A DNA stretch of 64,000 nt from UBA4615 sp964399635 (GCA_964399635.1 CAYNRU010000053.1:1-64000), one strand, 5' to 3'; positions 34,436 through 43,894 are shown, numbered from the stretch's first letter. Made by a program: numbers and translations. The notes: generated from the letters alone by a model not told the origin.

Positions 34436-35950
34436 ATGACCCGTCGACTGTTCACCGCCTGCCTCGGCACCGAGACCAACTCCTTCTCGCCGATCCCGAC
34501 CGGCATGTCCGTGTTCGAGGGCGCCATGCTGGTGCGAGGCGGCGCGCACGGCGCGCGCCCGTCGCTGTTCGCGGTGCCGCTGGTGCTGTGGCGCGAGCGC
34601 GCGCGTGCGCTCGGGTGGACGGTGCTCGAGGGGCTCGCGGCCTTCGCGACACCCGCCGGCGACACCACGCGCGCCACGCACGAGGCGCTGCGCGACGAGA
34701 TCCTCGCCGACCTGCAGCGCGCGATGCCGGTGGACGCGGTGATGCTCAACCTGCACGGCGCGATGATCGCCGACGGCTACCCGGACGCCGAGGGTGACCT
34801 GCTGTCGCGGGTCCGCGCGATCGTGGGCCCAGACGTGCCGATCGCCGCCGAGCTCGACCTGCACTGCCACCTCACCCGGCTCAAGGTCGACAGCGCCGAC
34901 ATCCTGGTGATCTTCAAGGAGTACCCGCACGTCGACGTGGCCGAGCGCGCGGCGGAGGTCTTCGACCTGCTCGAGCACACGCTGGCCGGGCGCATCCGCC
35001 CGGTGATGGCGCTCTACGACTGCGCGATGCTCGGCATCTACCCCACGACAGCCGAGCCGATGACGGCGCTGGTCGGCCGAATGAAGGCGCTCGAGCGCGA
35101 GCCGGGCGTGCTGTCGGTGTCGCTCGCGCACGGCTTCCCGTGGGGCGACACGCCCGAGGTCGGCACGCGGATGCTGGTGGTGACGGACGGCGACGCGGCG
35201 CTCGCGGCACGGCTCGCCGCCGAGCTGGGCGAGGCCGTCTGGGCGGCGCGCGACGCGATCGTGCCCCCCTTCCTCGGCATCGACGCGGCCATCGACCGCG
35301 TGCTCGCGCACGCGCCGGACGGCCGGCCCTTCGTGCTCGCCGACACCGCGGACAATCCCGGCATCGGCGCGGCCGGCGACTCGACCTTCCTGCTGCGCCG
35401 GCTGATCGAACGCGGCGTCGGCGGCGTCGCGCTGTCGCCGCTGTGGGACCCGATCGCCACCGGGCTTGCGTTCGACGCGGGGGTTGGCGCGACCCTCGAC
35501 ATGCGGATCGGCGGCAAGCTCGGCGCGGGCTCGGGCGACGCGCTCGACGTGCGCGTCGAGGTGAAGGCGCTGACCCCCGAAGGCTGGCAGCCCTTCGGGG
35601 GCACCCAGGCGCCGCTCGGGCGGCTCGCGTGGCTGCGTATCGGCGGCCCTTCGGACGCCGAAGCGATCGACGTGGTGGTCAACGACTACCGCATCCAGAG
35701 CTTCCATCCCGACTGCTTCGCGGTCGCCGGCATCGACCCGACCCGACCGCGCGCGCTGGTCGCCAAGTCGACCCAGCACTTCCATGCCGGCTTCGCGCCG
35801 ATCGCGCGCGAGATCCTGTACGTGTCGGCGCCGGGCTCGGGCTCGATGGACATGGCCGCCCTGCCCTACCGTCAGGTCGGGCGCGCGCTCTGGCCCAAGG
35901 TGGCCGACCCTGCACGCGGCGTGCCGCCGGGGATGCGCGGCGCGGCCTGA
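34436..35950 (+). CDS. M81 family MlrC-type metallopeptidase
   Basis: This 504-residue protein matches the M81 (MlrC) family. The N-terminal domain has TETNSFSPIPT, MLNLHGAM and the metal-binding segment ELDLHCHLT, followed by FKEYPHVDVAERA; the C-terminal domain has FVLADTADNPGIGAAGDST. MlrC completes microcystin degradation in sphingomonads, but most homologues are of unknown substrate and are often beside amidohydrolases or transporters. Seven bases separate its stop from the convergent ammonia-lyase gene. Confidence 0.87.
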   Translation: MTRRLFTACLGTETNSFSPIPTGMSVFEGAMLVRGGAHGARPSLFAVPLVLWRERARALGWTVLEGLAAFATPAGDTTRATHEALRDEILADLQRAMPVDAVMLNLHGAMIADGYPDAEGDLLSRVRAIVGPDVPIAAELDLHCHLTRLKVDSADILVIFKEYPHVDVAERAAEVFDLLEHTLAGRIRPVMALYDCAMLGIYPTTAEPMTALVGRMKALEREPGVLSVSLAHGFPWGDTPEVGTRMLVVTDGDAALAARLAAELGEAVWAARDAIVPPFLGIDAAIDRVLAHAPDGRPFVLADTADNPGIGAAGDSTFLLRRLIERGVGGVALSPLWDPIATGLAFDAGVGATLDMRIGGKLGAGSGDALDVRVEVKALTPEGWQPFGGTQAPLGRLAWLRIGGPSDAEAIDVVVNDYRIQSFHPDCFAVAGIDPTRPRALVAKSTQHFHAGFAPIAREILYVSAPGSGSMDMAALPYRQVGRALWPKVADPARGVPPGMRGAA

Positions 35951-35957
35951 GCCGGCC

Positions 35958-37489
35958 TCAGTCGAGCGCAGGCAGGGGCAGCGGCGCGACCGCCGCGGTC
36001 ACCGCGCCCGAGGCGACAAGGTCGATCGCCGCGGCGATGTCCGGCTGCAGATGCCGGTCCTCGTCGAGGTGCGGCACGCGTACGCGCAGCAACGCGCGCA
36101 CCGCCTCGAGCGGTGGGCTCGAGGCGAGCGGCGCGTGGAAGTCGCAGCCCTGCGCCGCGCACAGCAGCTCTATCCCGACGATCGCGCGCAGGTTGGCGGT
36201 CATCCGCAGCAGGCGCCTCGCGCCGTGCGCGGCCATCGACACGTGGTCCTCCTGGTTGGCCGAGGTCGGGATCGAGTCGACGCTCGCCGGGAAGGCCTGC
36301 TGGCGGTTCTCGGCGACCAGCGCCGCAGCGGTCACCTGCGGGATCATCAGACCCGAGTTCAGGCCGGGGCGAGGGGTCAGGAACGCGGGCAGGCCCGACA
36401 GCGCCGGATCGACCAGCATCGCGATGCGCCGCTCGGCGATCGAGCCGATCTCGCACACGGCCATCGCGATCGTGTCGGCGGCGAATGCGACCGGCTCGGC
36501 ATGGAAGTTCCCGCCTGACAGCGCCTCGTCGGTGTCGGCGAAGATCAGCGGGTTGTCCGAGACGCCGTTGGCCTCGATTGCGAGCGTCGCCCCCGCCTGC
36601 CGGAGCAGGTCTCGAGCACAGCCCCCATCACCTGCGGCTGGCAGCGCAGGCAGTACGGGGCCTGCACGCGCGCATCGCCCATCCGGTGCGACGCTCGGAT
36701 CGCGCTGCCGGCCATCAGCGCGCGACAGGCGCGCGCCGTCTCGAGCTGGCCGGCGTGACTGCGCAGCCGGTGGATGCGCTCGTCGAACGGCGTGTCCGTG
36801 CCGCGCGCCGCATCGGTCGCGAGCGCGCCGGTCACGATGGCGGCCTGCATCGCCGCCTCGGCCTCGAAAAGCCCGGCCAGCGCGAACGCGGTCGAGAACT
36901 GCGTGCCGTTGAGCAGGGCGAGGCCCTCCTTGGCCTGCAGCGCGAGCGGTCGCAACCCCGCGCCCGCCAGTGCCTGCGCGGCGGGCGGCACACCCTGCGG
37001 CGCGTCGATGGTCCCCACGCCGATCATCGCCGCGGCCATGTGCGCGAGCGGTGCGAGGTCGCCCGACGCGCCCACCGAGCCCTGGCTCGGCACGACCGGG
37101 ACGAGCCCCCCGGCCAGCATCGCCTCGATCAGGTCGACGACTTCGGGGCGGACACCCGAGGCGCCCTGGGCGAGGCTCGCCAGCTTGAGCGCCATCATCA
37201 GCCGCGCGACCGGCCGCGGCATCGGATCGCCGACGCCGGCCGCGTGAGAGAGCACGATGTTGCGCTGCAGGGTGGCCAGGTCGACGGTGTCGATGCGCAC
37301 GCTCGCGAGCTTGCCGAAGCCGGTGTTGATGCCGTAGACCGGCTCGCCGCGCGCCAGGATGCGGCCCACCGATGCTGCGGCGGCCGCGATGCCCGCGCGG
37401 CATCGGGTGTCGAGCACGACGGGTGCGCCGCGCCAGATGTCGCGCCACTGCGCGAGGCAGACCTGTGCAGGAACCAGCAGCGCGTCCAT
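35958..37489 (-). pseudogene. hutH: Histidine ammonia-lyase, interrupted by a one-base frameshift
   Basis: The two reading frames together give a full-length HutH of about 510 residues. The N-terminal part carries YGINTGFGKLASVRI and the MIO cofactor triad Ala-Ser-Gly in GSVGASGDLAPLAH. The C-terminal part carries EANGVSDNPLIF, GGNFHAEPVAFAADT and PTSANQEDHVSM. The frame changes at about 36610, between QPQVMGAVLE and DLLRQAGATL; one missing G within GAG-GAC explains it, and the span of 1532 bases is one short of a multiple of three. HutH deaminates histidine to urocanate. No other hut gene is in the window. It may be a real pseudogene or a sequencing error. Confidence 0.85.
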
Positions 37490-37698
37490 CAGGGTCTCCG
37501 GGAGCCGGGCGCGCGACGCGCCCCCGGACCGCATCGTAGCGGAGTGCCCGTCGCCCGCTTCGCGAGTGCTGCGAGTGCCTGCCCGGCACATGCCCTAAGC
37601 CCCCCCGATCAGCGAGGGCCTGGCCGATGGCCCCGGGTCGCGCGCGGCGCTATGATCGGCGCGAGCGTGCGCCTCATGCGCGCAGCACCCCGCCGACC

Positions 37699-38025
37699 TT
37701 GAGCACACTTCTCCTCATCCTGCTCGCCCTGCTTTCCGGGGGGCCGCCCGGCGCAACCGGACACGTCGCCGCCGACGAGGTCGTGATCGTCGAGGGCATG
37801 GGTCCGGTCGCACTCGCCGGCCTCGAGTGCATCGCGATCGGGCGAAGCTCGGCCGTCGGACGCGTGTGCCGCGATGCCACGGGCACGCGCGCGGTCGCGC
37901 AGGTCGGTGGACGCACGCTCGCCTACTGCGACCTGCCCGAGGGCCTCGTCGCGGCCTGGCTCGACGCCCGGTCGATGGGCCGCTTCCATGCCGAGCACCT
38001 CGCGGGACGGCACGCCTGCGGGTAA
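37699..38025 (+). CDS. Small exported protein, KTSC-like C-terminus
   Basis: This 108-residue protein reads as an exported polypeptide if translation begins at the TTG at 37699 (STLLLILLALLSGGPPGATG as signal peptide). The C-terminal part RTLAYCDLPEGLVAAWLDARSMGRFHAEHLAG is similar in pattern to the KTSC domain of bacterial small proteins, with three cysteines outside it. An ATG at 37627 would add an arginine-rich leader. A TATGAT at 37651-37656 could be a -10 element lying between the two starts, which favours the TTG. Function unknown. Confidence 0.55.
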   Translation: MSTLLLILLALLSGGPPGATGHVAADEVVIVEGMGPVALAGLECIAIGRSSAVGRVCRDATGTRAVAQVGGRTLAYCDLPEGLVAAWLDARSMGRFHAEHLAGRHACG

Positions 38026-38074
38026 GTACTTATGACGCCCCACGTCCACGCGGCAACGTTCGGAACCGCTGAAC

Positions 38075-38090
38075 GCCCGCTGGCGCGGGC
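38075..38090. other. GC-rich stem-loop
   Basis: GCCCGC (38075-38080) and GCGGGC (38085-38090) form a perfect six-base stem with a four-base loop between two small genes. It may terminate the upstream gene or act in the downstream leader; no U tract follows. Confidence 0.35.
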
Positions 38091-38130
38091 TGAGTGCTAC
38101 CCTTGGCTCAGAATTTTCCGGGACGACCCG

Positions 38131-38373
38131 ATGGCCAAGAAACTCGACGCAGCAAAAGCAGCACCCGCAGCCAAGGCGACACTCGCCACCAATGCGACGC
38201 CCCCGCGCCGCGGCCGGCCACCGCGCCGTGTCTACATCAACGTGCTTGTCAAGGCGTCGACCCGCGAGGGTCTCACCCGGCTGAAGGCCGAAGGCGAGCT
38301 CGCGAGCCAGGGAGAGGTCATCGACGGGTTGGTCGCGCTCGCCCTGGCGCAGCGGGCCAAGCGGGGCGCCTGA
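38131..38373 (+). CDS. Small basic protein, possible ribbon-helix-helix
   Basis: This 80-residue basic protein has a Lys/Ala-rich N-terminus, an AT-hook-like patch RRGRPPRR (about residues 30-37), then VYINVLVKASTREGLTRLKAEGELASQGEVIDGLVALAL. The strand-helix-helix pattern fits a ribbon-helix-helix DNA-binding fold, so it may bind DNA. No toxin gene is adjacent, which argues against an antitoxin. A weak extended -10 (TGCTACCCT) lies at 38095-38103. The start at 38131 is the only ATG close to the conserved part. Confidence 0.55.
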   Translation: MAKKLDAAKAAPAAKATLATNATPPRRGRPPRRVYINVLVKASTREGLTRLKAEGELASQGEVIDGLVALALAQRAKRGA

Positions 38374-38401
38374 CCCGCGAGGCGCCGCGCGACCGGCCCC
38401 G

Positions 38402-39589
38402 TCAGGAGCCGGTCTCCCGCAGGAAGTCCCGCAGCAGCGCGAGGACAGCCCCTGGCTGCTCCTGCTGAACCCAATGGCCCGCACCCGCGACCGTGTGCAC
38501 GCCGAGCAAGCGGGTGCACAGCGACTGCATCGCCTCGAGCTCACCGGGCTTCTGGTGCATGCCCCAGTCGCTCGCACCGGCGATGAAGGCTGCGGGCACA
38601 TCGATCCTGCGGCCGGCGAACAACTGCTGCTCGGCACCGAAGGCGCCGCCGGTCGCGCAGCGGTACCAGTTCAGCCCGCCCTGGAAGCCGGTCCGGCCGT
38701 ACTCTGCCGCGTAGACGTCGAGCACCGCGTCGGGCAGCCAGCGGCACGCGGCGACCTGCTGCGCCGACGGCATGTGCGGCGCGACGGTCTGCGCCATGTC
38801 CTGCGCAAGGTCCATCACGTAGTAGGTCGGCAGGCGCGCGAGCGCCTCGGCGCTCCACGCGCCGAGCGGCACCGGCCGATTGGCGGGCCAGTCGGCGCTC
38901 TTGACGTGGAAGTAGGCGCGCAGGAAGGCATGCAGCCCCTGCGCGCACCGGCGCATGTCCGCATCGGCGGCCGGCGTCGAGTAGTACCACTGGTAGTGCT
39001 TGCGCGGCCGGGGCAACGTGGCGAGCGCCGCGAGCGTCGCGCTCACGTCGGGGAAGCGCCGGGCGCCGCGCGCCTGCTGCGGCGCGTCCGCCGTGTCGAA
39101 GGGCAGCGCCGCGGGGCCGCCGAACGGCGCGCTCATCATCACGACCGAGCTGAACACATCGGGGCGGACCAGCGCGCACCAGCCGGCGACCGGCGAGCCG
39201 AAGTCGTGGCCGAACACCGCGCGCACGCTGCGATGGCCGAGCGCCGACACCAGCCCGAGCGCGTCCCGCACGAGGTTCAGCATCCGGAACGGCGAGATGT
39301 CGACGTCGTAGGCCTCATCGCCCCAGCCGGTGGTGCGCCCGTAGCCGCGCTGGTCGGGGGCGACGACGTGGTAACCGGCGTCGGCGAGCGCCGGCATCAG
39401 CTCGCGCCAGCTGTAGGCGAGCTCCGGGAAGCCGTGCAGCAGCAGGATGCAGGGCCGGCCCCTGGGGGCGAAGCCGGCCTCGAGCACGTGCATGCGCAGC
39501 CCGTTGACGTCGTCCACGAAGCGCGAGCGCACCCCCGCGGGCAGCAGCGCCGCGTCGAGCGGTCCGGGCGGTTCGGGGCGGTCGGTCAT
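38402..39589 (-). CDS. Alpha/beta hydrolase, epoxide hydrolase-like
   Basis: This 395-residue hydrolase shows HGFPELAYSWRE, an Asp nucleophile in FGHDFGSP and the catalytic His in GAGHWVQQE. Large cap insertions include a Tyr-rich segment KHYQWYYSTPAAD, consistent with an epoxide hydrolase. It starts one base after the stop of ugpC and is thus placed as the last gene of the ugp importer operon, an unusual companion. Substrate unknown; a glycerol-derived or imported epoxide or ester is only a guess. Confidence 0.8.
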   Translation of the reverse strand: MTDRPEPPGPLDAALLPAGVRSRFVDDVNGLRMHVLEAGFAPRGRPCILLLHGFPELAYSWRELMPALADAGYHVVAPDQRGYGRTTGWGDEAYDVDISPFRMLNLVRDALGLVSALGHRSVRAVFGHDFGSPVAGWCALVRPDVFSSVVMMSAPFGGPAALPFDTADAPQQARGARRFPDVSATLAALATLPRPRKHYQWYYSTPAADADMRRCAQGLHAFLRAYFHVKSADWPANRPVPLGAWSAEALARLPTYYVMDLAQDMAQTVAPHMPSAQQVAACRWLPDAVLDVYAAEYGRTGFQGGLNWYRCATGGAFGAEQQLFAGRRIDVPAAFIAGASDWGMHQKPGELEAMQSLCTRLLGVHTVAGAGHWVQQEQPGAVLALLRDFLRETGS

Positions 39590-39590
39590 C

Positions 39591-40655
39591 TCAGGCTCCC
39601 ACACGGCGCTGGCTCTGAGGGTCGAACCAGTGCACCTGCGACGCCTCGACGCTCAGCGCCACCGTCGCGCCGCGCGCCGGCGGCACGGCGGTGCCCTCGA
39701 TGCGCACCGTGATGCCCTGCTCGCCCAGGCGACCGTGCACCAGGCGCTCTGCGCCGAGCATCTCGACCAGCTCCACGCGCATCGGCCATCCCGTGTCGGC
39801 GAGCGAGATGTGCTCGGGGCGCACCCCCAGGATCAGCTCGCCGCCGCGGGGCGCGTCGGCCGGCAGCGCGAGCGACACGCCGCCGAGCTCGAAGCTGCGC
39901 TCCCGGGCCTGCCCGGTCATCAGGTTCATCGGCGGCGACCCGATGAAGCCCGCAACGAAGGTGGACTCGGGCCGCTGATAGACCGACTCGGGCGTGCCGA
40001 TCTGCTCGACGACGCCGCGGTTCATCACGATCATCCGTTGCGCGAGGGTCATCGCCTCGACCTGGTCGTGGGTCACGAACAGCGAGGTGACCCCGAGCTC
40101 GGCGTGCAGCTTCTGGATCTCGAGGCGGGTCTGCGCGCGCAGCTTGGCATCGAGGTTGGAGAGCGGCTCGTCGAACAGGAAGACCTGCGGCTGGCGGACG
40201 ATCGCCCGGCCCATCGCGACCCGCTGGCGCTGACCGCCGGAGAGCTGGCGCGGCTTGCGCTCGAGGAAGGAGCCGATCTCGAGGATGGCCGCCGCCTTGC
40301 GCACGCGCGCGTCGATCTCGGCGCGCGGCACCCTGGCGATCTTCAGGCCGTAGGCCATGTTGTCGTACACGCTCATGTGCGGATAGAGCGCGTAATTCTG
40401 GAACACCATCGCGATGTCGCGCGCGGAGGGCTCGACGTCGTTGACCACCCGCCCGCCGATCGCGATCTCGCCGCCGCTGATCTCCTCGAGCCCCGCGACC
40501 ATGCGCAGCAGCGTGCTCTTGCCGCAGCCCGACGGACCGACGATGACGATGAACTCGCCGTCGGCGATCTCGGCGCTGACGCCGTGGATCACCGTCACCG
40601 CTGCCTTGCCGGTGCCGTACTGCTTGAATACATTGCGGATCGACAGCGCGCCCAT
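39591..40655 (-). CDS. ugpC: Ugp-type ABC importer ATPase
   Basis: This 354-residue ATPase belongs to the MalK/UgpC class. Walker A GPSGCGKST is at 40-48, the Q-loop in VFQNYALYPHMSV, the signature LSGGQRQRVAMGRA near 138, and Walker B FLFDEPLSNLD follows, with an intact switch His in FVTHDQ. The C-terminal TOBE-like domain ends with QVHWFDPQSQRRV. It powers the importer formed by the two permeases upstream. UgpC is chosen over MalK because the binding protein and permeases resemble the glycerol-3-phosphate system. Confidence 0.9.
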   Translation of the reverse strand: MGALSIRNVFKQYGTGKAAVTVIHGVSAEIADGEFIVIVGPSGCGKSTLLRMVAGLEEISGGEIAIGGRVVNDVEPSARDIAMVFQNYALYPHMSVYDNMAYGLKIARVPRAEIDARVRKAAAILEIGSFLERKPRQLSGGQRQRVAMGRAIVRQPQVFLFDEPLSNLDAKLRAQTRLEIQKLHAELGVTSLFVTHDQVEAMTLAQRMIVMNRGVVEQIGTPESVYQRPESTFVAGFIGSPPMNLMTGQARERSFELGGVSLALPADAPRGGELILGVRPEHISLADTGWPMRVELVEMLGAERLVHGRLGEQGITVRIEGTAVPPARGATVALSVEASQVHWFDPQSQRRVGA

Positions 40656-40656
40656 G

Positions 40657-41514
40657 CTACTTCTCGGTATCCACCAGTCCCTTGACGAACCAGCGCTGCA
40701 TCAGCAGCACGACCGCCGCGGGGGGCAGCAGCGCCAGGATGGCGGTGGCCATGATGACATTCCATTCGTTGGCGGCGTCGCCGCCGGAGATCATCCTGCG
40801 GATGCCCATCACGATCGGGTACTTCGACTCGTCGGTCGTGACCAGAAGCGGCCACAGGTACTGGTTCCAGCCGTAGATGAACTGGATCACGAACAGCGCC
40901 GCGATGCTGGTCGCCGACAGCGGCAGCAGCACGTCGCGAAAGAACCGCATCGGGCCGGCGCCGTCGATGCGCGCCGCCTCGACGAGCTCGTCGGGCACCG
41001 TCAGGAAGAACTGCCGGAACAGGAACGTCGCGGTCGCCGACGCGATCAGCGGCACGGTGAGCCCGGCGTAGCTGTTGAGCATACCGAGGTTGGACACCAC
41101 CTCGTAGGTCGGACCGATCCGCACCTCCACCGGCAGCATCAGCGTGATGAACACCATCCAGAAACACAGCGAGCGCAGCGGAAACCGGAAGTAGACGAAC
41201 GCGAAGGCCGACAGCAGCGAGATGGCGATCTTGCCCAGCGCGATCACCATCGCCGAGACGAAGCTCACCCACAGCATCGGCGCGACCGGGGCGATCCGGC
41301 TGCCGTAGGTCGACTGCCCGCCGAACAGGGCGACTCGGTAGGTCTCCAGCATGTTGCTGCCCGGCAGCAGCGACATTGGTCGCTGCTGGACGATCTGCTC
41401 GGCGGTCTGCGTCGACGCGATGAACGTGACGTAGAGCGGGAAGGCGATCACCGCCACGCCCGCCGCCAGGACGAGGTGGGCGATCAGCGTGAGACCCGGT
41501 CGACGCTCCACCAT
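40657..41514 (-). CDS. ugpE: Ugp-type ABC importer permease UgpE
   Basis: This 285-residue permease has six predicted membrane helices and the EAA loop EAARIDGAGPMRFFRDVLLPL that docks the ATPase. The periplasmic loop after helix 1 contains IVQQRPMSLLPGSNMLETYRVALFGG, typical of UgpE. One base separates it from ugpA upstream and from ugpC downstream, so the four genes are one operon. Confidence 0.9.
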   Translation of the reverse strand: MVERRPGLTLIAHLVLAAGVAVIAFPLYVTFIASTQTAEQIVQQRPMSLLPGSNMLETYRVALFGGQSTYGSRIAPVAPMLWVSFVSAMVIALGKIAISLLSAFAFVYFRFPLRSLCFWMVFITLMLPVEVRIGPTYEVVSNLGMLNSYAGLTVPLIASATATFLFRQFFLTVPDELVEAARIDGAGPMRFFRDVLLPLSATSIAALFVIQFIYGWNQYLWPLLVTTDESKYPIVMGIRRMISGGDAANEWNVIMATAILALLPPAAVVLLMQRWFVKGLVDTEK

Positions 41515-41515
41515 C

Positions 41516-42418
41516 TCAGTACTGGACCTTCTTCTCGATGTAGCGGAACTGGACGACCGTCAGCATGATCACGATCGACATCAGCACCACCGACTGGGCG
41601 GCCGAGCCCCCCAGGTCGAGCGCCTTGAAGCCGTCGTAATAGACCTTGTACACCAGGATCGCGGTGTCCTTGCCGGGTCCGCCCTGCGTGGCGGCGTCGA
41701 CGATCGCGAACGTGTCGAAGAACGCGTAGACGATGTTGATGACCAGCAGGAAGAAGGTGGTCGGCGAGAGCAGCGGGAACACGATCGTCCAGAAGCGGCG
41801 CCAGGGCCGCGCCCCGTCGATCGCCGCCGCCTCGATCAGGCTCTTAGGAATCGACTGCAGACCCGCCAGGAAAAAGAGGAAGTTGTAGGAGATCTGTTTC
41901 CACACCGCGGCCATCACGATCAGCGCCATGGCGTCGCGCCCGTCGAGCAGGTGGTTCCACTCGACTCCCATCGACACCAGCGCATGGCTCACGATGCCCA
42001 GCGATGGCGCGAACATGAACAGCCACAGCACGCCGGCGATCGCCGGGGCGACGGCATACGGCCAGATCAGCAGCGTCTTGTAGAGCGCCGCGCCCTTGGT
42101 CAGGCTGTCGGCCATCACCGCCAGCAGCAGCGCCGTCGAGATGCCGATGACGGCCACCAGCACCGAGAAGACCGCCGTGGTGCGGAACGATGCGAGATAG
42201 GTCGGATCGTGGATCAGGCGCTGGAAGTTCTCCAGCCCGACGAACTCGGTCGAGGTGCCGAACGCGTCCTGCGTCAGAACCGACTGGTACAGCGCCTGGC
42301 CGGCCGGCCAGAAGAAGAACACCAGCACGATCGCCATCTGCGGTGCGATCAGCAGCCAGGGCAGCCAGGGACTGTTGAAGCGGACGCGTTTCTCGGTCGA
42401 CACGGACACGCCTGGCAA
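41516..42418 (-). CDS. ugpA: Ugp-type ABC importer permease UgpA
   Basis: This 300-residue permease has six predicted helices and the EAA loop EAAAIDGARPWRRFWTIVFPLL. The segment GLENFQRLIHDPTYLASFRTT after helix 1 and the FDTFAIVDAATQGGPGKDT region match UgpA. With UgpE it forms the channel for glycerol-3-phosphate or a glycerophosphodiester. It follows ugpB across a 77-base gap that holds a strong hairpin. Confidence 0.9.
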   Translation of the reverse strand: MPGVSVSTEKRVRFNSPWLPWLLIAPQMAIVLVFFFWPAGQALYQSVLTQDAFGTSTEFVGLENFQRLIHDPTYLASFRTTAVFSVLVAVIGISTALLLAVMADSLTKGAALYKTLLIWPYAVAPAIAGVLWLFMFAPSLGIVSHALVSMGVEWNHLLDGRDAMALIVMAAVWKQISYNFLFFLAGLQSIPKSLIEAAAIDGARPWRRFWTIVFPLLSPTTFFLLVINIVYAFFDTFAIVDAATQGGPGKDTAILVYKVYYDGFKALDLGGSAAQSVVLMSIVIMLTVVQFRYIEKKVQY

Positions 42419-42424
42419 AGGAGT

Positions 42425-42447
42425 CGCCCGCCCCCGACTGGCGGGCG
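42425..42447 (-). other. Intercistronic hairpin between ugpB and ugpA
   Basis: CGCCCGCC (42425-42432) and GGCGGGCG (42440-42447) are perfect eight-base complements around a seven-base loop. The position, just after the binding-protein gene and before the permease genes, is where mRNA-stabilising or partial-termination hairpins occur in binding-protein operons. Confidence 0.55.
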
Positions 42448-42495
42448 GGCGGCATACGAAGAACCACCGAGCCGGCGGGACGCCGGCCCCGCCGT

Positions 42496-43800
42496 TCAGG
42501 TACGGTTGGCCTTCTCGAAGCGCTCGAGCTGCTCGTTGCCGCGCGTGACGGCCGAATCGAGCGCGTCCTTGGCCGGCTTCTTGCCGGCCCAGACCTGCTC
42601 GAGCTCCTCGTCGATGATGGTACGGATCTGCACGTGGTTACCCAGGCGGATGCCACGCGACTTGTCGGTCGTCTTGCGGATCATCTGGTTGACCGAGACG
42701 TCGGTGCCCGGGTTCTGCTTGTAGAAGCCCGACTTCTCGGTCATCTCGAACGCACCCATCGTGATCGGCAGGTAGCCGGTCGTCTGGTGGCTCTTGGCCT
42801 GGACCCCCGCATTGCTCAGGTGGTCGAAGAACGCCGCGACACCCTTGTACTCGTTGGACTTCTTGCCGGCCATCACCCACAGGCTCGCACCGCCGATCAC
42901 CGTGTTCTGAGGCGACCCGGGAACGTCAGGGTAGAACGGCAGCGTCGAGATGCCAGCGGCGAACTTGGCGTTGCGCTTGATGTTGCCGTAGGCCGCCGAC
43001 GAGCCGGTGTACATCGCGCACTCGCCCGACACGAAGGTCGCGTCGGCGGAACCGGCGCGGCCCTTGTAGTGGAACAGGCCCTGCTTGGACAGGTTGGCGA
43101 GGTTCTCGATGTGGCGCACATGAAGCGGGGTGTTGAACGCGAGGCGCGCGTCGAGCCCGTTGAAGCCGTTGCGCTTGGTCGCGAACTCGACGTTGTGCCA
43201 GGCAGAGAAGCTCTCGAGCTGCGTCCAGCTGATCCAGCTGGAGGTCAGCGGGCACTTGTGGCCGCTTGCCTTGAGCATCGCCGCGGCACGCGCGACCTCG
43301 GGCCACGTCTTGGGCGGGTTGTCCGGATCGAGGCCGGCCGCCTTGAACGCATCCTTGTTGAAGTGGAACACCGTGGTGGAACTGTTGAACGGGAAGCTGA
43401 GCATCTGCCCGTTGGGCGCGGTGTAGTAGCCGGCCACTGCGGGCACGTAGGCGCCCGGATCGAACTTGTAGCCGGCATCGGCCATCACCTTGGCGACCGG
43501 GACGATCGCGCTCTTGCTGGCCATCATCGTGGCGGTGCCGACCTCGAACACCTGCAGGATGTGCGGCGCGTTGCCGGCCCGGAACGCGGCGACCGCAGCG
43601 GTCATCGCTTCGTCGTAGGTGCCCTTGAAGGTCGTGACGACCTTGTAGTCCTTCTGGCTGTCGTTGAAGTCCTTGGCCAGACCGTTGACCCATTCGCCGA
43701 GCGCGCCGCCCATGGCGTGCCACCACTGGATCTCGGTCTGCGCATGCGCGGGGGCGGACGCCGCGAGGGCAGCCGCAAGCACGAAAGTCCTGATTTTCAT
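42496..43800 (-). CDS. ugpB: Ugp-type ABC importer binding protein UgpB
   Basis: This 434-residue periplasmic binding protein has a signal peptide ending at AHAQT and begins the mature part with EIQWWHAMGGALGEWVNGLAKDFN, typical of UgpB. VVTTFKGTYDEAMTAAVAAFR and the conserved ligand-loop region around SSTTVFHFNKDAF follow. It captures sn-glycerol-3-phosphate or related phosphodiesters. GGAG lies just upstream of the ATG at 43800. It is the first gene of the operon, 94 bases after the desaturase stop. Confidence 0.91.
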   Translation of the reverse strand: MKIRTFVLAAALAASAPAHAQTEIQWWHAMGGALGEWVNGLAKDFNDSQKDYKVVTTFKGTYDEAMTAAVAAFRAGNAPHILQVFEVGTATMMASKSAIVPVAKVMADAGYKFDPGAYVPAVAGYYTAPNGQMLSFPFNSSTTVFHFNKDAFKAAGLDPDNPPKTWPEVARAAAMLKASGHKCPLTSSWISWTQLESFSAWHNVEFATKRNGFNGLDARLAFNTPLHVRHIENLANLSKQGLFHYKGRAGSADATFVSGECAMYTGSSAAYGNIKRNAKFAAGISTLPFYPDVPGSPQNTVIGGASLWVMAGKKSNEYKGVAAFFDHLSNAGVQAKSHQTTGYLPITMGAFEMTEKSGFYKQNPGTDVSVNQMIRKTTDKSRGIRLGNHVQIRTIIDEELEQVWAGKKPAKDALDSAVTRGNEQLERFEKANRT

Positions 43801-43894
43801 GTGATCTCCGTATCGTCCTGAATGGACCGGCAACCGCGCAGTATGGTGTGCGCCCGTGACAATGATATGTCCAGGCGCGTCGCGCGGCGAGCGA

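Noticed and set aside
36600..36620. Programmed frameshift in hutH
   Set aside because: There is no slippery heptamer or following stem-loop, and HutH is not known to use frameshifting; deletion or error is simpler.
38131..38373. Ribbon-helix-helix protein considered as an antitoxin
   Set aside because: No toxin-sized gene overlaps or follows; the next gene is a convergent hydrolase.
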